Made by a program: the position numbers and the translations under genes. From Cordia subcordata (lineage: Eukaryota > Streptophyta > Magnoliopsida > Boraginales > Cordiaceae), in NCBI GenBank assembly GCA_028554755.1, contig JAPTOF010000010.1, positions 14,642,501 to 14,706,500 on the forward strand: a stretch of DNA of 64,000 nt, in the 5' to 3' direction. Shown piece by piece: positions 22,110-34,432 of this stretch. The first letter of the stretch is position 1; the number at the start of each line of letters is the position of its first letter. Under the pieces are notes generated by a model. That model was not told the origin of the DNA. It searched no databases and was given only the letters and a program-made list of their open reading frames with translations.

Positions 22110-23048
22110 GGAAAGTTGCACTCCAAGAATAATTGCTATTACCAAAAAGCTGATCACAAAAGAATGTGAACTTTGTCTTTAACCTACTAAATAACCGACC
22201 ATAATACCCCTCTATGTATACCCACAGCTACGACCAGTCCTTTGGCCTATGTATTATCACCTCCTTAGCTATATCTTTTTCCGTTGGGTTTCTTGTCCTA
22301 TTCCCAACCATCCTTGGTCATGGAATCTCTTGATCTCGGGAGCGACCCTCAAGCCATATGACCGATATACCCATAAAGGTAGTATCACTAGATCTAGATT
22401 CGGATGATAAATATGGACAATCCCAAAGGGGGCACATAGATTCCATATTGCACATGCATGTTCCAATTAATTAGAACTTAGCACTCAATGCACAAGGTTG
22501 TTGATCCTAATAAAGTTAGATCTCACTTACAGTGAATCAAAGTACCAAACCGTAACTTTCATCCACATATGCTCAAGATTAAGAGCAATGATCATTTAGT
22601 AGTAGTGAGTATCTTGTTTTCTTTCTTTGATAGTACGTCTCTAGAAAACACACTCACAATGGTCCTATCAAATACGTAACACACGTACTATTGAGACAAA
22701 TCCGAAAAGTCCTCTAATAACCTAGGTACCTCCAATAACCTAGGTAGATTGCCCACAATAAGGATACTTGCTCAATATAAGTTTATCCCGATAGAGTGCC
22801 CAACACTACCATTCGATTACGGACTTAATTTATGACGTGACTAAATCTAGACTTAGACCTACTGTGTGCCCAGCCTCACTGCGCACCCAAGTCATTAGTT
22901 CAAGTCAGGGACCTTTATACATACATCAATAAAACATACCAGAGATAATATGTAAAGAACTCATAATGCCATTTAACAAAATGATTATACATTGTTTAAC
23001 ATCCAAAATGTTATATACAAGTGAGCTTTAGGGCATACTAATCCTAAC
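22110..23048 (-). repeat. Copia-type LTR remnant, copy 1
   Basis: On the minus strand this begins TGTTAGGATTAGTATGCCC, the common start of plant copia LTRs. It aligns loosely with 26150-27021, sharing AATAACCTAGGTA, AGAGTGYCCAA and CCTCACTGYGCA-like stretches in the same order. Its inner boundary near 22110 is approximate and no target duplication was found. It abuts a MULE fragment at 23049. Frame 22269-22466 is not a gene. Confidence 0.6.
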
Positions 23049-23450
23049 ATGTTCTTCATATGCTTGCTGTAGGTTGTACACGACATCACTTTGTACGTCT
23101 ATAACGACATGCGCATATCGGCTATTCATTTCCGTGCAAGTTATCTTGTACATGTCCTGTACACCTTCGTCATCCTTCACGGTACTCGGGAAATAATATA
23201 TCTAATGTAGGTTTATGCCCCATTTAGGATCACGATAACGCAAATCAACTCTATCAATAGTAGGCTGCAATTGGAGTTTCTTGAATATATGAGATACAAA
23301 ATGATTGTATGTCGTTCCGGAATAAATATTTATTTTATGTGGTAAATTTGGACCCATGTAGTTGAGCCTATGATCTATTTCAATTTTATTGCTGCCATAA
23401 TATAAATACACGATAACCTCATCTACATTTATATCTATCTTTAGGAGTGA
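23049..23450 (-). pseudogene. MULE transposase N-terminal fragment
   Basis: Minus-strand frame 23411-23202 starts MYLYYGSNKIEIDHRLNYMG; an in-frame TAG (about 23206) is followed by IYYFPSTVKDDEGVQDMYKI in the same frame. The order beta-rich start, YNHFVSHIFKKLQL, VDLRYRDP, then an acidic 'DDEGVQ' segment resembles the PB1-like N-terminal domain of plant MuDR-family transposases. Only about 130 residues remain before the join with the copia-type LTR at 23048; the DDE catalytic domain is missing. Family call is moderately sure. Confidence 0.55.
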
Positions 23451-24190
23451 AAGTGCTATAGAATATAACTGAGAGTGTGAAAGTTTTGAGGGTTACTGAT
23501 TTTTGACTGAGCTGGTGAAGGGAAGGAAGTGGGTTTATATAACAAAAAATTCGAATTTCGAAAATAGATTTTCAAACTTCGAAAGTTCGTTTTTGCCAAA
23601 TTATCTGGCGCTCCATCCCATCGTCGCAGGGAATCTTTGACAGAACCTTAATCCAAATTTCAGAAGTTTAAGTTCGAACTATCAAAGTTTGAATTCAAAC
23701 TCCTGAAGTTCGAATCTGACATATTCCTCACAGGTAATCATTTTGTGCTTGATGAAACCCTAATTCGAACTTCAGAAAGTTCGATTACATACTTCCAAAG
23801 CTTGTATTCAAAATTCACAAGTTCATAAGTTGAAAACCCTATTTCGAACTTCTATAGTTCGAATTCGAGCTACAAAAGTTCGAATTTGAAGGTCTTGAGT
23901 TCGTTTCAGATTTGCAACAAGGGCCACAAGTTTCAAACTTTTGTAGTTCGAATTCGAACTATAGAAGTTTGAATCGAACTTCAATAACTCGAAAAGTCTA
24001 TTTTTGCAAAATTTTTAAAAAATAGGTTAATTTTGGAAGAAATTAAAAATATTGGGTTAAAAGAAAAAAATTTCCAGCTCCTCTCTCGACCAAGACAAAA
24101 AAATCCAATTTTTTTTCCTTTTCTTTTCCTTTTCTTTTTGTTTTCTTTATTTTCTTTCTAGCCTTGTTTTAAACTAATTTCGGGGTCAAA
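23451..24190. repeat. MULE terminal region with GTTCGAA palindromes
   Basis: Upstream of the transposase fragment (minus sense), 23550-24000 is filled with imperfect palindromes built on TTCGAACTTC/GAAGTTCGAA, for example around 23690-23720, 23850-23885 and 23940-23990. Such clusters near MULE ends are plausible transposase-binding or hairpin sites. 24000-24190 is T-rich with no coding. Exact TIR ends were not found. Confidence 0.5.
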
Positions 24191-25570
24191 TTTTTGCTAT
24201 TTTCTGCAGGATCTTTGAGCTATCTTAGAAGCATTTTTGAAGAAAAATCTCGGTGAAATAAGAGGGGTTTTGAGCTTAAAGCTTAGGGGAAGCAATCTAA
24301 ACTTGTTATTTGAACTTTAAAGCATATTATTTATGTTCTTTAAGTTTAAATTTCAGTTTTGATTGGATTTTGAATATGTTGAATTAAGCCCTAACTATAG
24401 TTGATTATATGTTGTAAAATAGATTTAGGGCTTTGAATAAATAACTTGTAATTTATCTACGGCTCTAAATACATGCTTGATTATATTGTTTTATGGCATG
24501 ATTCGAATGTGACTACATATTTGATATGAATATATCTATGTGTTTGATGAAATGCCTAACTGAGATTGCATGTATTATATCTTATAGCATACTTGATCTT
24601 TATCTCTTATCCTATTCTAAGTATGTCTATGTGCTAGAATTAGGGTTTTTATGAAAGAGGGCTTTAGCTATAATCATGTCTATGTGCTTATGTTATTTCT
24701 TCTTTAGATGAAAGCATGCTATAATCTTCATACATGTGCACCATGAAATATTTCTATGGCTTCAAATCAACTTGTCTGTGAGTATATTTTGAAGATCTCC
24801 TTTTGAGCGTGTACGAAATCGAGCCCTAAACGCAATACCCACTTCATGTGATGCTTGATTGTTGGTTCATAATCCATGTTTAGGCTACAGTTGCATTTCT
24901 TTAGCTTTAAGTCCAACTACTAGGTGTTCGGCATAGTCTAATCGAACCTAGATTGCTTAGTTTTTAGCTTTAAATCAAGCTAATGGTAGGTGTTTGGCAT
25001 AGTCTAATCAAATCTAGATGGCTTAATTTTTAGCTCCAAATCTAGCTAATGAGTTAAACACTAGGTTAAAATGCAATTAACATCACCAAAGACCTAATTA
25101 ACTAAGCTAGAAAATCCCAAGTCATAAGAACCATGCTATACTCTAGGGCTCCACCTAGGGATAGACCTGTATTGAACCCTAAAGGATAATAAGGTTAGTT
25201 GGTGAGGTCTGGCGATAGAGCAATCGAAGCAATAGATAGATACAAATCACTATCGTAGCTCGAGGTCTATTTTGCACACACAATCACCCTAGGCTGCCCC
25301 CAATTTTTTATTCCCGTTTGTAGGCCCTGAGTTAGGTTAGGCTAAGATTAGGGTTAGCTTTAGTTCTTAGTTTCACTTTCTTGCATTCTAGTAGTTTAGT
25401 TTAAGGGCTCCCTTTAAATCAAAAGCACATACGCATGTAGCTTCTCTAAGGCACGAGCACGTAAAGACCGAGCTAAGGTAACCTCCGTGTGAAATAAAGA
25501 CCCTGTATTTGCACGCTATGCTACAAACAGCCCGTGCACTTGCGGGTTAAGGCTTGGCTGTTGATTTGCG
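24191..25570 (+). repeat. Gypsy (Athila-type) LTR remnant
   Basis: It shares the landmarks of LTRs 1 and 2 in order: 'TGTCTATGTGTTTGATGAAATGCCTAA'-like text near 24530, hairpin motifs at 24964-24983 and 25030-25049, 'AAGAACCATGC' near 25125, and CCCGTGCACTTGCGGGTTAA near 25531. No internal region or PBS follows. Boundaries are approximate. It represents a third, diverged LTR lineage. Confidence 0.65.
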
Positions 25571-26149
25571 CTTTATTTGCACACACAACTAGCTTAACAA
25601 TCAGCGAGCAATATTTATAGCTAAATTGAGGTTATGGGATTTAGTGTGTGTTCTTGGTGCTAGTGTGTGAAATTTCTTGCACAGTCCTACCAAGAAAATA
25701 TCTCACTCTCTTGTATTATCTCTATTGGGTTATTCCTATCGTGTACTATTTACAGTACTAGGCAACCCTATTAAGGATAAGGTTCCTAGAATATTACATT
25801 TCACCATAATACCCTTCCTTAGTCCATCTAAAAATAGAATATTTCCTAGGGATAAGGATATCCCAAATATTCCACCTTATAGACTAAATATCTTCCATGT
25901 TGGCCCACTTATCTAATTAGGATATCCATGAGTTATATATTAAAGAGATCCAAATAATTAAATCCCTTATTAATTCTAAACTCAAATCTTAATTAAGCTA
26001 CTCATATAATTAATTTATCTCAATTAATATATCCAATAGAGTTATGGCTAGTGGCGGGATCAAAAAACATAATCACTCTTAGCTCCCAAAATGCCTTCAC
26101 TACCTCTTTGGCAATACTAAGGCCATTTTGACTTCGGTCTATTTCCATC
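25571..26149. other. Unassigned AT-rich repeat-like sequence
   Basis: No gene is supported. The frame 25677-25916 is probably chance. 'CTATTGGGTTATTCCTAT' and 'TAGGATATCCATGAG' have the look of retroelement LTR sequence, but I cannot tie them to a family here. Confidence 0.3.
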
Positions 26150-27021
26150 AAAAAACCAAAGTTGTATCCCAAGGATAATTACTGGCTAAGTAAGAGCTTG
26201 TCACCTGCTTTGGTGACCTCTGTCTTTGACCAACCGACTGAAATGACCAAAATGTCTCCCTATCTATACTCGTAGTCAAGGCTGGTCCTACGTGTACCAT
26301 CACCTCCAAGACTACATTTGGAACCTTAGAATCTCTAGTCTTATATAATGATCATCCATTGGTCACAAATTCCTTGATCTAGGGAGCAACCCTACAATCC
26401 AAATGACCAATATACCCCTAAAGGACAATATCACTAGTACTAGATTTCTAGTGACTGTTGCATGCATGTCCCAACTAAATTAGAATAAAACACCTAATGT
26501 ACGAGGATGACAATCTTATCACACATGATCTCTCCTTGTGGCACATCAAAGTGTTGCACCCTAACTTAGTCAATTTATCCACACATGCTCAAATTTAAGA
26601 GCATTGGTCACTCGAAATCTATAAGTATCTCGTTTTTTACATGTGACGGTACGTTCCTAGAAGACATACTCACGGTGGCCCTATCTAATGCAAGACAGAC
26701 GCACTAGGAGCATAGTCTGGAAAACCATCCAATAACCTAGGTAAATCACCCTTTCAAGGAGACTTGCCTACTATAGCCTTGTCCTGGTAGAGTGTCCAAT
26801 GCTGCCATCAGCCTATGGACCAATTTATATGTCACCGAATCTAAACTTAGACCTATTGTGTGTCCAGTCTCACTGTGCATCCAAGTTGTTAGTATATATC
26901 ACTGGACCTTTATACTTTGTATCAATGCACAAATAGAGAAAAAAAGCTGCCATGAGTGTATTATATCTAGTATCCAGTAATCACCATGTGCTTGTGGTCT
27001 TCAAGATATATAATCCTAACA
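26150..27021 (-). repeat. Copia-type LTR, copy 2
   Basis: Minus strand starts TGTTAGGATTATATATCTTG at 27021 and aligns with copy 1. It directly follows the broken copia pol at 27022, so it is the 3' LTR of that element or has been joined to it by a deletion. The other edge is approximate. Confidence 0.6.
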
Positions 27022-28258
27022 CCTTTGAACTTCAAGTTCACATTGTTTGGTTTTTGGATCCTAGTGGGACAATGATTTTGTATTTCAAGATGCATAATGT
27101 TGAACTTCATATTGTAGTTTGTCTTCCTCTACTGGCGGGAACACTGTCTCATCAAAGTGACAATTCGCAAAGCATGCTCTAAAAAGATTACCGATATTAG
27201 GTTTTAGATATTGAATAATAGAAGGGGAATCCAATTCAACATATCCCTTGTCACCTTGGTGGACCAATTTTGCTACGTAGTATAGGTATTGAAGGGACTT
27301 GTACAACACAGCCAAAATATACAAACAGAAATATTTGGTGGATGACCATGCAAAAGTTGTAATGGAGAATATTTTTGATAAGCCGTGGCCTAATACGAAT
27401 TAATGCACAGCATGTAAATTGCATGTTCCCAAGCTGACATAGGGAGTTTTGTTCTCAAAAGAAAAGGTCATGCAATCAACTGAAGTCGTTTCGTAAAAGA
27501 TTCAGCTAAACCATTTTGAGTATACATGTGAAGAACAGGGTGTTCAATGGTATTTCCAATAGACATGCAATAAGAATCGAATACTTTAGGTGAAAATTCA
27601 CTTGCATTATCAAGACGAATAGTTTTGCTAGGAAAATCAAGAAACTGAGCCCTTACTCGAATAATTAAGGTAATCTAGCAGATGCAAATTTCTAGATGAT
27701 AATAGATAGACATGTGACATCTACTTGATGTATCTATTAGAACTATAAAATAATAGGATGGAACACAACGTGGGTGAATAGGTCCATAAATATCCCCTTG
27801 AATTCTTTCCAAAAAGTTTGAAGAGTCTAAAGCAACTTTGGTTGGAGATGGTCTTACATCAACTTTCCTTGAGAACAAGCAATGCATGAATACTCACTTG
27901 GTAATGAAATCCTCTAGTTTTTTAAAAAGTGACCAAGTGTGCTCTCAATTACTCAACTTATAATCGTTGCCCCTGGATGACCAAGTCTTATCATTTCAAA
28001 GCATGAACATTCTAGAATCATTATTCTTTTGCTTTTGCACAACATGTGATTCAACTACTCGTGTAGTTGCCTGATATAATCTAGATGATAGAATAGGAAG
28101 TTTTTCTAATACATGCTTCTAGCATGAATTGGAAGAGGTAATAGAAAGATATTCTTTGTTTATTTTCACTTGTAGTCACAATATGATATCCATTTTAGTA
28201 AATATATTTGAAACACAACAAATTTCTTCTAGATTTGCTAGAATATAATGCATCAACA
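27022..28258 (-). pseudogene. Copia pol fragment: integrase and integrase-RT linker
   Basis: Minus-strand frames contain MHCLFSRKVDVRPSPTKV and FLERIQGDIYGPIHPRCVPS (27887-27675), the GAG-pre-integrase/integrase start, and LFRACFANCHFDETVFPPV (27324-27085). The latter is the conserved linker before RT in plant copia polyproteins. An unlisted frame then reads DPKTKQCELEVQR up to 27022, where the LTR begins. RT and RNase H are missing. Many stops. Confidence 0.75.
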
Positions 28259-28558
28259 ATATCTAATTTTGTACCACAAGGTAATACAATATTAACTCTT
28301 CGAAGCCTTTGATAAGATTGGTTGAACCAAAAATAGTGAGTATATTAGCTCGAACTAGTAAACTAACAAAATAAACTTTATCATGTAGTATAGTATGTAT
28401 GGTTGCAGTATTAGCCAAACATATATGTTCTTCATTCATCTGATATCTAATAATGAACCAACAAGATTTATGGATCTTATACACTATTAATTTAAATAAA
28501 GATAATCCAAAAAGAGTGATTTTTATATTAATAAAACCAAAACTTTTTGTACAAAATG
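28259..28558 (-). pseudogene. Copia protease region
   Basis: Frame 28484-28263 contains EEHICLANTATIHTILHDK and NLIKGFEEL, matching the copia protease region, in which the motif D-S/T-A-T follows ICLA. Here it reads ANTATIHTI, so the catalytic Asp is replaced by Asn. The fragment lies between gag (28559-29347) and integrase, as in intact copia elements. Confidence 0.6.
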
Positions 28559-29640
28559 TTAATGATCAAAAAAGAAAGAGAAATACACTAATCTATTTGG
28601 ACCTTTCCATCTCCAATTAAGTGATCTACTTTCCACTAGGTTCTGCAAAGAAATTACTAACATCGAGATGTATAACATCAACAGGTTCATCATGATTAAG
28701 AAAATTAATCTCGGTGCTCTTAGCCTTTTCTTCCATTGATGCTTGATATAGATTAACCAAATGCCTTGTGTATGATAGGCACGTGACCAATGGTCGGTGT
28801 TGCCACATCGATAACAAACATTATCATTTCCTTGGGATGACTTGTTTCCAATTATCTTTTCTTTCTCGTGATCGTTCCACTTCGTATGGTCATAGTTTCC
28901 TTTTTTGATGGAATTTGAATCATTATGCAAATAGGTTTTATTTCTTCTACGGCCACGACCACGACGTCGTCCATGGCTTCGACCATGTCGATTTCCATCT
29001 ATACAAGCAGATGGTACATTTACTTCTAGAAATGGTTTTGAGTCAAATGGACATAATGGATGATTCTTCATCAAATACTCATTCTTTTTGTTTTGTTCAG
29101 CAATAAGACATGATATCAATTTGGAATATATTGAAAATCTACATTCTCGACGTTGCCACTGTAGGAGCACATTCGAGGCATAAAACGTAGAACATGTCAT
29201 TTCTAACATATCATGTCCAGTTATAGTTTCTCCGCAAAGTTTCACTAGAGAACTTATTTTGAATAAGGTGGAGTTATAATCACTAATAAATTTGAAATGT
29301 TGCAATCTCAGGTGCATCCAGTGATAACGAGCCTTTGGCAGAATCACCGTTTTTTGGTGATCATATCTTTCTTTACGATTTTTCCAAATGATAAGAGGAC
29401 CTCTAACAGGAAGATATTCGGTTTTTGATCCTTCATAAATATGATGTCAAAAGAAAATCATTAATTTCTCGTGATCCTGCAAGGATGCGCACTATTGCCT
29501 TCCTTAATAGTTTCCCCAAGATTATTGCATTCAATATGGATTTTAGCTTCAAGAACTCAAGATAGATAATTTTTTTCGCAAAATATCAAGAGCAGGAAAT
29601 TCATGTTTAGCGATAGTTTCCATTTTATATATAATAAAGT
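28559..29640 (-). pseudogene. Copia gag (UBN2-type) with damaged zinc knuckle
   Basis: Near 29620 the minus strand starts METIAKHEFPALDI, the usual N-terminus of this copia gag family, soon followed by stops. Frame 29347-28559 holds HWMHLRLQHFKFISDYNSTL, WQRRECRFSIYSKLISCLIAEQ, a basic Arg/Gly block (HGRRRGRGRRR) and the knuckle CYRCGNTDHWSRAY. In that knuckle the last Cys is Tyr, breaking the C-X2-C-X4-H-X4-C pattern. Non-functional. Confidence 0.75.
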
Positions 29641-29934
29641 GCAAACAAAGTATATCTAAAAAGAAAGGACTAGTAGTACCTTATGATATTCTTGATAAAC
29701 CAACACAAGTTGTTTAAGTCGCTTGATAGAGATTCATGCTGATAGCGTGTATAAAATATCTATAAAATATGGTGTATAGAGAAATAAATAAACTAGAGAG
29801 AAAATGAATGACTTGATACTTGGAGAATGAATTAAAAAAAGCCTAGATGTCACCCCATTTTTTTCTTGAGCTCCTAGTTGTTAGGCACTACATAAGCACC
29901 ACAGATGTGCTGATTTAATATTTAACAAATGTTG
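29641..29934 (-). other. Copia 5' leader and probable 5' LTR remnant
   Basis: Minus strand GCTATCAGCATGAATCTC (about 29728-29745) resembles the conserved leader (ACGTTATCAGCACGATTCTC-like) just after the 5' LTR of this copia group. The preceding T-rich 29750-29900 is probably LTR but shares no clear similarity with 26150-27021. Confidence 0.4.
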
Positions 29935-30050
29935 ACACTAATAAATTGCTGATTGTACAGGTGCTAACATAGAAATGGATAATGTTGAGACAGGTGATGA
30001 CATTATTATGAATGAGGATGATGCAATGACGACATCATCATAAAAGATAA
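29935..30050 (+). pseudogene. Possible terminal exon remnant of an unknown gene
   Basis: Plus strand has a splice-acceptor-like TTGCTGATTGTACAG, then an open stretch ANIEMDNVETGDDIIMNEDD ending at TAA (30040-30042). Acidic, about 27 residues. It lies at the edge of the copia insertion, so upstream exons may have been displaced. I do not recognise it. Confidence 0.2.
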
Positions 30051-30536
30051 TGTTTATTTTGTCCTATATTCTCGTATTAAGTAATTTTGAATTATGAATT
30101 CACACTTATTTGTGTTATCCCTTCGACACTTGTTCATACTGCAACGTTCATATTTGATGATTATTCACTAAATAATAATATTTATAATTTAGACAATAGG
30201 AGGCTGGTTTATAATTTCATAATTGCTTGAGAAACCCACCTTACTTTAGCATATAGTACAAAAAGAAAAAAAAGGGTAAAAACACACACACACACACAAC
30301 ACGGTGGAATCTGCTGATATAGGAGAGCGCTCCAAGTAAGACGCCAACTGGCAGCACTGTCCCTGTCCCACCACCACCACCTTCTCTCTTTCACAGTTAG
30401 CATTTTGTCATCACATCTCCATCACTTCTGTGGAGGAAAAAGAAACCTGAGCGGTGAAAGCACAAAACTTGAAGGAAAGCTTCAAGAAAAGAAAAGAAAA
30501 GAAAGTCTTTTTTTTTTTCTGTTTCAAAGAAAAAAA
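30051..30536 (+). promoter_or_regulatory. Promoter and 5' leader of the desaturase gene
   Basis: A short AC microsatellite at about 30281-30299 is followed by a CT-rich leader (CCACCACCACCACCTTCTCTC near 30370) and a purine-rich run before the ATG at 30537. Pyrimidine-rich 5' leaders are common in highly expressed plant genes. I cannot assign a TATA box or start site. The frame opening at 30405 is in phase with the ATG but the family start is MALKL. Confidence 0.4.
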
Positions 30537-33500
30537 ATGGCATTGAAGCTGAATGCTATCAACTTTTATTCACATAAGTACCCTTCTTTTGCTGCTCTTC
30601 CTCCAATGGCCAATCTCAGATCTCCTACGTTCATCATGTCTTCAACTCTTCCCTCTGGAACAAAGTATCTTCTTTTTTCTTCTTTTCATTTTTAGTTCTC
30701 TTTTTGCCATTTTTACTACACTTTCATCAAAACCCATTTGGCCATTCTTTGTAAAAATTGGATCTTTTCTCGTTTCTTGCTTTTTTGCATTCATTCTTTG
30801 TCTTTTTTTCTTTTTTTTTTAAACTATGGATTTGATTTTAAAAAGGGTTATTTTATCTTCGTTGGGCATTTATGATGTTTCTTTGTTTCTTTGCTCAATT
30901 TTGTTTTTACTACTTAGCATGAACTAAAATACTCGTCTTCTTTTGGTGTTCAACCGATGCTATTTTGAGATGTAAAATATTTTGGGGTCTTAACTAATTC
31001 GTATATACCAGTTCAAGAATTGTTTTGCATGCTTGATATGAATTGAGAAAAATGTAGTTCTTGTTTATGTCCTATAGCATTGCCAACTGTGAACATCATG
31101 TTCTGCTTACTAATTATTTTGGCTTACTTTTCTTTTTTTTTTCCTTGGATACATGCTTATATAATAATTTATTGAATTGCATGGACTAATTGATGCATGC
31201 AATTTAACTTTTCTTTTAGCTTTTTATAGTTATTCACTTATTATCGTGTGTTTATAGTTAAGAATTAAGATGTTTAATTCAATTTCATCTAATCATCATT
31301 AGAGATGATCACTACATCATCCTATATATGTTTTTAATTGATGTGTTGGGAACTTGGATTGAGAAATGTTTTTCCTTGGTTTCAGTCTTTTCCCTTTGTT
31401 TCAGCCACATGGTTATGTTGACTCAATTAGCAATTAGATAGTCCAGGACATGATTCTTTTGATATGCAAATGCCACATAAATCTTTTCTTCTTCAGTAAA
31501 AAGTACAGAAAATCTTGCAAGTCATGCCTTGTTTCTAATTCAGATTAGAGCATTTAATTATTTTCTTCAATTTCCTCTCTTTTTACTTAGAAGAAAAGTG
31601 GAAGTGTTTACTTTATGTTTTCTTCATTTACTTTGCATTGTTGTGATTTTTTTTTTTTAATGTGTTCATTTTTGTACTAAAGAGTTTTCTTGTATTTGTG
31701 GTGATGCAATTAGTGTTATGCATATCTGAGTGCTTTCGAAGCATGTCCTTTGAGTGTCTCAATAGATATGCTTGAAATTTGAAAGATTTTAGTTCTATAC
31801 TTGGTAAATTAGTAAGTTAGGTTATTGTACTTTTGATCTTAAAGTGAAATCAAATAAAAATTTAGTGTAAACGTTTCTAGCTTTTCACTTAATTTTCCGT
31901 TTCTTATTGTTTCACTTTTCACATGATATTATTTGATCAGTTTAAGTACTTCTTTTTTCTTGGTTATTCTTTTTTCACTTGTTTAAGTGCCCTTCATTCC
32001 ATGAACGGTTAGTTACTAATATCTTTAGCCTCGAAACAAGACCTTCAATATGGTAAAACTAGTTTTATGGGTTTTGCTTCTCTGAGTAATTTGTGCAAGT
32101 AGGTCATGTTTCAACTAGTTGGACAGATATATTTTCCTAACTCCAAAATTCGTTTCTTCTCTTTTTGTGTTTGTAGTTATCAGTAAACTAATTATTTACA
32201 GGTATTTTAGCTTACATTTCACTGAAAGCTTCAGCACATTTTTAAAGATTAGGCTAACTATGTGTTATTGATCACTGTTGTCTTATGTTTGTAAATTATT
32301 ACTTGGTATTTGGCCTTAAACAGATATTTGTATATCTCTCATCATATGTGAGAAAGGCAGCCACGAAATATACATTCCAGGAATACCGATCTTAACTAAA
32401 TTGTTTTTCGACTTAAGATGTTTTGCAAGTGCATATGTCCTACACAGGTGTTGTGACTAATCTACTAATTGGATGTAAGAGAGGCCTGCTCTACGAGATT
32501 CAACTTTTGCATCCATCATCCCATTTTTTCTGTGATGAACTTTGATTCCATATGAGAGTTTTCATAATTCCTGTCACGTGCATGACAGTTGATATACAGA
32601 CACAGACACACATGCACAGACATGTATATTCATACTGACTTCATGCCTTCCTAGCAAAAAACAAAAAGGAAAAACAACAATGCTGCATATTGACGTAAGA
32701 ATGCAAGTTATAAATTGATTTTACTATTTGCTGCATATAGATTCAGAATAATTTAAATTGATTCCTGGTCATTTCTTCATTTTCTCTGCCTTTGATGGAT
32801 CAAGGGAAGTCGAGAATCCAAAGAAGCCTTTTATGCCGCCACGTGAGGTGCATCTTCAAGTAACACACTCTATGCCTGCTCAAAAGATCGAGATCTTCAA
32901 AGCCATGGAGGACTGGGCTGAGCAAAATATATTGGTTCACTTAAAGCCAGTGGAAAAGTGCTGGCAACCGCAGGATTTCCTTCCAGATCCTGCTTCTGAT
33001 GGATTTCATGACCAAGTGAAGGAATTGAGGGAGCGGGCTAAGGAGATCCCAGATGATTATTTTGTTGTTCTAGTTGGAGATATGATCACAGAAGAAGCTC
33101 TTCCAACTTATCAGACAATGCTTAATACACTGGATGCTGTCCGGGATGAAACTGGGGCAAGTGTTACTCCTTGGGCCATATGGACAAGGGCTTGGACTGC
33201 TGAAGAGAACAGGCATGGTGACCTCCTCAATAAATATCTCTACTTGTCCGGCCGAGTAGACATGAGGCAAATTGAAAAGACCATCCAATATCTCATTGGG
33301 TCAGGAATGGTGAGACTCTTCCTCCATATCTTAATTTCTCTTTCTGGCTTTTTTTCTTTTTTTTTTTTTAATATCTTGGCTGCATCCTTCAAGCATGATT
33401 CTCTCGAACATCAATTGATATTCTTGGAAATTGTATAGATCATAATGTTCTTATTAGCTGTAACTATCTGATAATTAGATGTTCTTCTTAACTGGGTTGC

Positions 33501-34432
33501 TCCAAGAACTTATCGGAGTTAATTACCTAATCTACAAGTGTCATTACTTGTGATGATAATTTCATATGACTCCTCTGTTTAGCCATCTCATTTGCATTGT
33601 TGAAAACATGCATTTGACTTCAAGATGTGTTTAAAGTTTCTTCAGTTATTTTTCACTTCTTCTTCGCCTATATCTTTTGAATTACATATTAGAGACCTTT
33701 CAACCGTTCTTCTCTTTTTCTTTGTAGATATCCCATTAATTTTCCTGTTTCAACATTTTACTTCATGGGTGGAAAACTCAAGTAAAAGGCTTTCATATCC
33801 TGATTAGTATGAAATATTGGCATTATCATTTGTGTTACACAAATAATTCTTCACTTTTCTAAACGTTGTAGGATCCCCGGACAGAAAACAGTCCATACCT
33901 CGGATTTATTTACACGTCCTTCCAGGAGCGCGCCACTTTTATTTCCCATGGAAACACAGCACGACTTTCAAAGGAGTATGGGGACATAAAGCTGGCTCAA
34001 ATTTGTGGTACTATTGCCTCAGATGAGAAGCGTCATGAAACTGCTTACACTAAAATAGTAGAAAAGCTTTTTGAGATTGACCCTGATGGAACAGTGCTTG
34101 CATTCGCTGACATGATGAAGAAAAAAATCTCTATGCCTGCTCACCTGATGTATGATGGTCGTGATGATAACCTTTTTAACCACTTCTCAGCTGTTGCTCA
34201 GAGGCTTGGTGTTTACACTGCGAGAGACTATGCAGATATTCTGGAGTTCTTGGTCGGCAGATGGAAGGTGGCAGATCTTACTGGACTATCTGCAGAGGGC
34301 CGAAAAGCACAGGATTATGTGTGTGGGTTGCCACCTAGAATCAGAAGACTGGAGGAGAGAGCTCAAGGCAGGGCCAAACAAGCACCAAGCATCCCGTTCA
34401 GCTGGATATTTGATAGAGAAGTCAAACTGTGA
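30537..34432 (+). CDS. SAD: Stearoyl-ACP 9-desaturase, plastid (3 exons)
   Basis: Exons 30537-30664, 32805-33309 and 33872-34432, all with GT-AG introns (2140 and 562 bp), encode 397 residues, the usual length for FAB2/SSI2-type enzymes. This soluble stromal di-iron enzyme uses ferredoxin and O2 to convert 18:0-ACP to oleoyl-ACP. Residues 1 to about 35 ([18 protein letters not shown]...) form a Ser-rich plastid transit peptide. The core is intact: [32 protein letters not shown], and the iron-ligand helices EENRHG (176-181) and DEKRHE (262-267). The C-terminus [11 protein letters not shown] is canonical. The start was chosen from family homology; exon 1 ends in phase 2 (AA|G, Lys43). No damage is seen, so it is probably functional. 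Confidence 0.97.

Noticed and set aside
30665..32804. Possible extra coding exon in the first intron of the desaturase gene
   Set aside because: The exon joins Lys43 directly to EVENPKKPF as expected of the family; intron frames are short and AT-rich.
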